Source of the DNA: Dokdonella sp041395345
GTDB lineage: Bacteria > Pseudomonadota > Gammaproteobacteria > Xanthomonadales > Rhodanobacteraceae
Length of the DNA stretch: 64,000 nucleotides
Assembly: GCF_041395345.1 (NCBI RefSeq)
Contig: NZ_JAWLAR010000001.1
Span: forward strand, 124,001 to 188,000
Direction of reading: 5' to 3'
Shown: in pieces, positions 59,986 through 64,000 of the stretch
Position numbering within the stretch: position 1 is the stretch's first letter
Layout: every line of letters starts with the position of its first letter
Program-made: the position numbers and the translations under genes
The notes under the pieces: generated by a model
The model's input: only the letters and a program-made list of their open reading frames with translations
Told to the model about the DNA's origin: nothing
Database searches by the model: none

Positions 59986-60427
59986 ATCGGACTGGGCACA
60001 CCTGATTCCGCACCAGGGCACGATGTGCCTGCTCGATGGTGTCGTCCGTTGGTCGGCTGATGCGATCCACGCGCGCACCGACTCGCACCGGCGTGCGGAC
60101 AATCCGCTGCGCAGCGACGACGTCCTGCGGGCCGTGCACCTGTGCGAATACGGTGCGCAGTCAATGGCCGTGCACGGGGCCTTGCTGGCCCGCGAAGCCG
60201 GGGAAGCCGCTTCACCGGGTTTCCTCGTTTCGCTGCGCGGCGTTTCCCTGGCTGTTGCGCGCATCGATGATCTTCAGGGCCCGCTCGATGTATTCGGCGA
60301 ACGCCTGATGGGCACGGACTCGAGCTGGCAGTACGCGTTTCGCATCGAGCACGCGGGAATCGAGATTGCGTCGGGGCGGGCGGCGGTGATGCTGGCCGGA
60401 GCGCCGGGAATGGGGAATAGGGAATAG
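59975..60427 (+). CDS. ApeP-type 3-hydroxyacyl-ACP dehydratase-like protein
   Basis: A 150-residue hotdog protein: LIPHQGTMCLLDGVVRW near residue 10-26, DVLRAVHLCEYGAQSMAVHGALLA near 49-72 with a conserved Cys-Glu, and SLRGVSLAVARIDDL. This matches the family that pairs with FabZ-like proteins in aryl-polyene clusters. It starts 11 bases inside the exporter gene. Its last residues (GMGNRE) are coded by a GGGAATGGGGAATAGGGAAT repeat, so the original C-terminus has probably been replaced. Confidence 0.85.
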   Translation: MLDKSDWAHLIPHQGTMCLLDGVVRWSADAIHARTDSHRRADNPLRSDDVLRAVHLCEYGAQSMAVHGALLAREAGEAASPGFLVSLRGVSLAVARIDDLQGPLDVFGERLMGTDSSWQYAFRIEHAGIEIASGRAAVMLAGAPGMGNRE

Positions 60428-60617
60428 CGAGTAGGTAGTCGGTTTTCCATATCCCCTCGCAAGGAGGCTGTGGCATGCCACGGCTTTTCGGCAAGTCGCA
60501 GTTTGGCCGTGAACACAGCGAACCCCAACACTGCCACGTTGCGGGAACAATCACGACGACTTGGTATGCTGACCCGCGAAGCACATTCAGGGCAGCATCC
60601 GTGCAAGGAATTGAACC

Positions 60618-61349
60618 ATGAACACATCCCCTCGACGCGCCCTCGTCACCGGCGGCAGCGGTGATATCGGCAGCGCGATCGCGCGCGGTCTGGCAGGCGA
60701 TGGCTGCAGCGTGATCGTGCATGCCAATTCGAATATCGAACGCGCCGAAGCCGTCGCCACGGAGATTCGCGAGGCAGGTGGACAGGCTGCTGCGATCGCT
60801 TTCGATGTGACCGACGCGCAGGCCTCGAAGGAGGCGCTCGAGTTCCTGCTCGCTGACGGCCCCATTCCGATCATCGTCAACAACGCCGGCATTCACGACG
60901 ATGCGCCGATGGCCGGCATGTCCGAGCAGCAATGGCGACGCGTGATCGACGTATCCCTGAACGGATTCTTCAATGTGACCCAGCCGCTGCTGTTGCCAAT
61001 GGCGCGGACGCGCTTCGGGCGTATCGTCAGCGTCTCTTCGGTCGCCGGCGTACTCGGCAATCGCGGGCAGACAAACTACGCCGCTGCCAAGGCAGGCCTG
61101 CATGGCGCGTCGAAATCACTGGCCCGCGAAATGGCCTCGCGCGGCGTCACGGTCAACGTCGTCGCGCCGGGAATGATTGAAGGCAGCATGCTCGGCGAGC
61201 TTTACGACAAGGCCCAGATCAAGGCGATGGTCCCGGCCGGTCGCCCTGGCACCGCCGCAGAAGTTGCTGCCCTGGTGTGCTTCCTGTGCAGCGAAGCCGC
61301 CGCCTACATCAACGGCCAGGTCATCGGCGTCAATGGCGGCATGGGCTGA
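60618..61349 (+). CDS. fabG: 3-oxoacyl-ACP reductase (FabG-type)
   Basis: A 243-residue SDR of the FabG subgroup: TGGSGDIGSAIA (11-22), NNAGIHDD (about 88-95), active-site Ser in SVSSVAGVLGN (about 137) and YAAAK (about 152-156). The C-terminal GQVIGVNGGMG is typical. It would reduce the beta-keto group of each extension in aryl-polyene synthesis using NADPH. A partner ketosynthase is expected next but is absent here; instead the next gene is convergent. About 190 bases separate it from the dehydratase gene. Confidence 0.93.
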   Translation: MNTSPRRALVTGGSGDIGSAIARGLAGDGCSVIVHANSNIERAEAVATEIREAGGQAAAIAFDVTDAQASKEALEFLLADGPIPIIVNNAGIHDDAPMAGMSEQQWRRVIDVSLNGFFNVTQPLLLPMARTRFGRIVSVSSVAGVLGNRGQTNYAAAKAGLHGASKSLAREMASRGVTVNVVAPGMIEGSMLGELYDKAQIKAMVPAGRPGTAAEVAALVCFLCSEAAAYINGQVIGVNGGMG

Positions 61350-61396
61350 ACCCCGCCGCGCGAGCAAGTCGGCGGCGAGGCGGAGCAGGTTGGGGA

Positions 61397-62005
61397 CTAT
61401 TCGATCTCGAAGGATTGCAGGGACACCGGCGTAGTGCCTGCAAAGGTGACTTCATAATTGAAGGCCGCGGCATTGTCGAATGTCGTCAGCACGTAAACCC
61501 GAGTCGATCCACTCGGAATACTGATGCCGGTAAACGAAGGGCATCGATCTGTCGAGCCATTGGTGTCGTCGTTGACCAGCAGGCAATTGGTCAGCGGGGA
61601 GGCCGGGTTGAAGCTGCCGTCATATTCCACGAGAAACGGGTCAATCACGGTTCCACAAGCCGTCGAAGGATCGCCCTGTTGACCGAGTCGAATATTGAGA
61701 GTTGCCGTATTCGCCCCTGAATTGGTCAGCGTGATCGTGTCGAACGGTACGGCCGTGCCGACACCGGACAGCGATCCGCACGTGACCGGCCGGTTGAAGG
61801 TCGAATCCTGGGCGTCGAATGAGCCGACAACGTTGCCCGGAGGCGTGCCGCCCGGGTAGTCGATGACGGTATTCGTACTGACCCGAATGATCGGTGCCAC
61901 CGCCGGATTGACGCTGGCGGAATCGACCTTTGCGTCATCGGCCTGCGCGATGGCTGCCGAAGTCGCCAATAAAGCAAATAACATATTTCTGTAAACTGGT
62001 TTCAT
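61397..62005 (-). CDS. Secreted hypothetical protein inside the polyene locus
   Basis: A 202-residue exported protein with a signal peptide (residues 1-22, ending IAQA). The mature chain is Ser/Thr/Asn-rich with beta-strand-like spacing (VIRVSTNTVIDYPGG; FDTITLTNSGANTATLNI; STRVYVLTTFD) and four cysteines. It looks like an extracellular immunoglobulin-like or CUB-like domain, but I recognise no family. The base usage looks somewhat less GC-rich than that of its neighbours. Its presence between fabG and a halogenase may be chance or insertion. Confidence 0.65.
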   Translation of the reverse strand: MKPVYRNMLFALLATSAAIAQADDAKVDSASVNPAVAPIIRVSTNTVIDYPGGTPPGNVVGSFDAQDSTFNRPVTCGSLSGVGTAVPFDTITLTNSGANTATLNIRLGQQGDPSTACGTVIDPFLVEYDGSFNPASPLTNCLLVNDDTNGSTDRCPSFTGISIPSGSTRVYVLTTFDNAAAFNYEVTFAGTTPVSLQSFEIE

Positions 62006-62182
62006 GACACATCCCCTGCGAGGCAACATTCCAGACCCGATACACGGTCGGCATGCGATGGTGCTCCCGGGATTCAGCCATTTCAAGTAGCGCAACAATT
62101 CACAAGCAGAGGCCGAGCCCGCGATCCGTTAGTTTCGCAAGGCGAAACTCTGCCTCCGGGGCGTGATCGGGCCGGAGCCGGC

Positions 62183-63775
62183 TCAGGCCGCCGAAGCGAA
62201 CAGCGGCGTGGTCGATGAGGCCAGCGAGGGCAATGGGCCGACGTCGAGTGACGGACATGCCGCCCGGGCACGCGCTACCATCGTCGCAGCCAGATCCCGC
62301 ATCAGGCCGACATTCGCGTGCATGCGTTCGCGCAGGGCCGCCTCGTCAAGGACATCGTGCAGGCCGCGATTCATGTCCACGAACCAGCCGAGCTCGTTCT
62401 GATTGAGCATCACCGCTTCGTTCGGCGATTGGCTCCGCTCGCCCCAGCGGCGGAAGAATGCCTGCATGTCCAGATTGAGCTGGGCGGCCTCGGCGAGGTC
62501 GCTCTGCAAGGCGCCGAGCAGGGCGACGTCGGCAAGCCGGTTCTGGAAGACCAGCTGGCAAAGCACGCCCCAGTAGTAGGTGTAGTCCCAGAGCACCTTG
62601 TTGGACATGACCTCGGCGTCGCCAAAGAGGCCGTATTGCCCGCGGTACATGCCGAGCGTGTTCGAGTAGAACGAGAAGTAGAACTGCTCGAACAGTCGCG
62701 CGTAGGGCGCCACCGACTTTCCGGCCCGGTCGAGGCCGATCAGCTCGCAAATGTAGGTGTTCGAAATGGCGATGAAATCGGTGCCGGGCGAATAGAACGG
62801 GTCCAGAAAGACCCCGGCCTCGCCGGTCAGTGCCCAGCGATCGCCCGAGAAAACCTGCTTGCAGCCATACGAGTAGTTGCGCAGGAACTTGAAATCCATG
62901 AGCTTGTCGCGCCTGGCCTCGCAAGCCCGGGCAACCAGTGGCTGGTGCTCGTGCAGCCATTCGAGTGCACGTTCGAACGTGTTCATGCCCTTCAGCGGAT
63001 GCTGATTGGCGTCGCAGACGATGCCGACCGAATGGGCACCCGAGCCCAGCGGAATCAGCCAGACCCAATAACCCGGTCCGCACAGGTGATTGGTCGAGCG
63101 CCAGCGTTCGGGCGGGTCGCAGCGTTGGCCCCAGGCCTTGTCCTCGCACCATTCGTCGATCGACAACAGATCATCGATGCGAAACCAGACCGCATTGCCG
63201 TCGTGGCCGTTGTCCTCGTTCAGATCGAGCTTGCGCCGGATCAGTCCGGCACGCCCGCTGGCATCAACGACCCAGCGCGCCGAGAGGCGACGCTCCTCAC
63301 CCGCCGTCGTGACATCGACGATATGGGCGGCCTCGCCCTGACCCAACTCGATGCCGCGTACGACCGAGCCGTCCAGAAACCGGATGCCGCGCTCGCGGAC
63401 AAGCTGGCCAAGATGGTTTTCGAGAATGCCGCGGTCGATCTGCCAGGTCGGCGTCGGCAGCACGTGGCTGACACCCAGTTCGGTGACGCCGTCGAGATCG
63501 TAGCGCTGGTCGCTCCAGAAGAATCGGAAGCCGAACTTGCGGATATGCGCGCTGTCGAGATGCTCGCGCAAACCCAGCGTATCGGCCAGATAGTGGGCGC
63601 CGATTTCGACTTTCGATTCGCCCACCTTGTGCGCGGCGAGCGGCAGCGGATGCATATTGCGCTCGAGCACGACGATATCGAGATCGACGAATTTCTGGCG
63701 CAGCTGCAAGGCCAGACACAGGCCGGCCAGGCCACCGCCAAGGATTACCACATCGTGCTGTGCATCAGTTGTCAT
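62183..63775 (-). CDS. Second flavin-dependent halogenase-family oxidoreductase
   Basis: A 530-residue FAD protein. It has GGGLAGLCLAL (13-23), WxWxIP as WVWLIP (237-242), FxDPxxSxG as FLDPFYSPG (323-331) and a candidate catalytic Lys80 in KFGFRFF. It is longer than the enzyme at 53639 by about 90 residues, mostly a helical C-terminal domain (TYYWGVLCQLVFQNRLAD; FFRRWGERS). The GESLLP block is replaced by GESKVEI. The ATG overlaps the stop of the antiporter gene (ATGA). Either a second halogenase or a hydroxylase of the same fold. Confidence 0.8.
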   Translation of the reverse strand: MTTDAQHDVVILGGGLAGLCLALQLRQKFVDLDIVVLERNMHPLPLAAHKVGESKVEIGAHYLADTLGLREHLDSAHIRKFGFRFFWSDQRYDLDGVTELGVSHVLPTPTWQIDRGILENHLGQLVRERGIRFLDGSVVRGIELGQGEAAHIVDVTTAGEERRLSARWVVDASGRAGLIRRKLDLNEDNGHDGNAVWFRIDDLLSIDEWCEDKAWGQRCDPPERWRSTNHLCGPGYWVWLIPLGSGAHSVGIVCDANQHPLKGMNTFERALEWLHEHQPLVARACEARRDKLMDFKFLRNYSYGCKQVFSGDRWALTGEAGVFLDPFYSPGTDFIAISNTYICELIGLDRAGKSVAPYARLFEQFYFSFYSNTLGMYRGQYGLFGDAEVMSNKVLWDYTYYWGVLCQLVFQNRLADVALLGALQSDLAEAAQLNLDMQAFFRRWGERSQSPNEAVMLNQNELGWFVDMNRGLHDVLDEAALRERMHANVGLMRDLAATMVARARAACPSLDVGPLPSLASSTTPLFASAA

Positions 63776-64000
63776 GGAGTGTTCCGCAAGGTTGCAGCGC
63801 CATTCGCTGGCGTGAGCTGAACTGTCTTCGTCCGCGTAAACAGGCTCAGCAACGGCGTGGTCATCAGTGTCGTCACGATTGCCATGATCATGAGCATGGT
63901 GAAGATCTCGGCGCCGATTACGCCGATATCCAGACCGACTTTCATGACGATCAGTTCCATCAGGGCCCGCGCATTCATCAGCGAGCCTACCGCAAATGCC
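63772..64000 (-). CDS. CPA2-type cation/proton antiporter, C-terminal end (runs off right edge)
   Basis: The visible 75 residues, AFAVGSLMNARALMELIVMKVGLDIGVIGAEIFTML and on, correspond to the last membrane helices of a KefB/NhaS-like (Na+/H+ exchanger) protein: NARALMELIV then a final helix IVTTLMTTPLLSLF. The stop overlaps the halogenase start by four bases, so it is upstream in the same operon. Most of the gene, including any ion-binding helix, is outside the window. Confidence 0.82.
   Translation of the reverse strand, partial: AFAVGSLMNARALMELIVMKVGLDIGVIGAEIFTMLMIMAIVTTLMTTPLLSLFTRTKTVQLTPANGAATLRNTP

Noticed and set aside
62131..62149. AGTTTCGC/GCGAAACT hairpin as a terminator of the second halogenase
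   Set aside because: The stem is perfect but short, and neither side has a U-tract, so it is left out of the feature list as a terminator.
1..64000. CRISPR array, rRNA, tRNA, insertion sequence or prophage
   Set aside because: No regularly spaced direct repeats, no rRNA or tRNA sequences recognised by eye, and no transposase, integrase or phage structural gene was found.

Overview
The window is GC-rich, densely coded DNA from a gammaproteobacterium, most probably of the Lysobacterales (Xanthomonadales). This rests on the gene content: a hemD-hemX-hemY run, a rhodanese-secB-gpsA run, a phenylalanine hydroxylase divergent from an Lrp-type regulator, and a xanB2-type chorismatase beside an aryl-polyene (xanthomonadin-like) pigment locus. 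No rRNA, tRNA, insertion sequence, prophage or CRISPR array was seen. The species cannot be named from the sequence alone.

Layout. 1-8.2 kb is core: the 5' part of a YihE/SrkA-like kinase, hotdog thioesterases, hemY/hemX/hemD on the minus strand, then rhodanese-secB-gpsA on the plus strand. 8.2-12.3 kb holds trmL and, divergent from it, the most unusual gene of the window: a 1025-residue caspase-like protease fused to a STAND NTPase, a membrane segment and a C-terminal domain resembling the GATase-like domain of TCAF/M60 proteins. 12.4-26 kb is accessory and small-gene rich (VOC protein, lipoproteins, an XRE regulator divergent from a membrane protein, DUF2207-LemA pair, an AHSA1-like gene cut by a stop codon, a secreted DUF3011 protein with a recent internal duplication, two tandem lipoprotein paralogues, an SGNH hydrolase, a DUF938 methyltransferase-MFS pair). 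26-34.5 kb has folE, an RlmI-type rRNA methyltransferase, a TerC/Alx membrane protein behind a clear yybP-ykoY manganese riboswitch, a diguanylate cyclase, a rhomboid protease, and the lrp/phhA pair.

34.7-48.7 kb has a DUF885 protein, a WYL regulator, a PAP2-like protein, a 2OG-Fe(II) oxygenase, a three-gene two-component operon (sensor kinase, Rcp1-like receiver, REC-kinase-REC hybrid), an SDR/saccharopine-dehydrogenase-like pair, a UPF0114 membrane protein and uvrD. A Ser/Thr kinase with a periplasmic C-terminal domain (48976-50925) faces uvrD across a bidirectional terminator.

From 51.2 kb to the right edge lies an aryl-polyene type locus: chorismatase (aryl starter supply), acyl carrier protein, phosphopantetheinyl transferase, flavin-dependent halogenase, COG4648 membrane protein, two hotdog dehydratase-like proteins, LpxL-like acyltransferase, LolA-like protein, MMPL exporter, FabG-type reductase, an unknown secreted protein, a second halogenase-family protein, and the end of a CPA2-type antiporter. 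No ketosynthase, aryl-AMP ligase or glycosyltransferase is inside the window, so the locus either continues past 64 kb or is split. Several families of extragenic palindromic repeats are scattered between genes.
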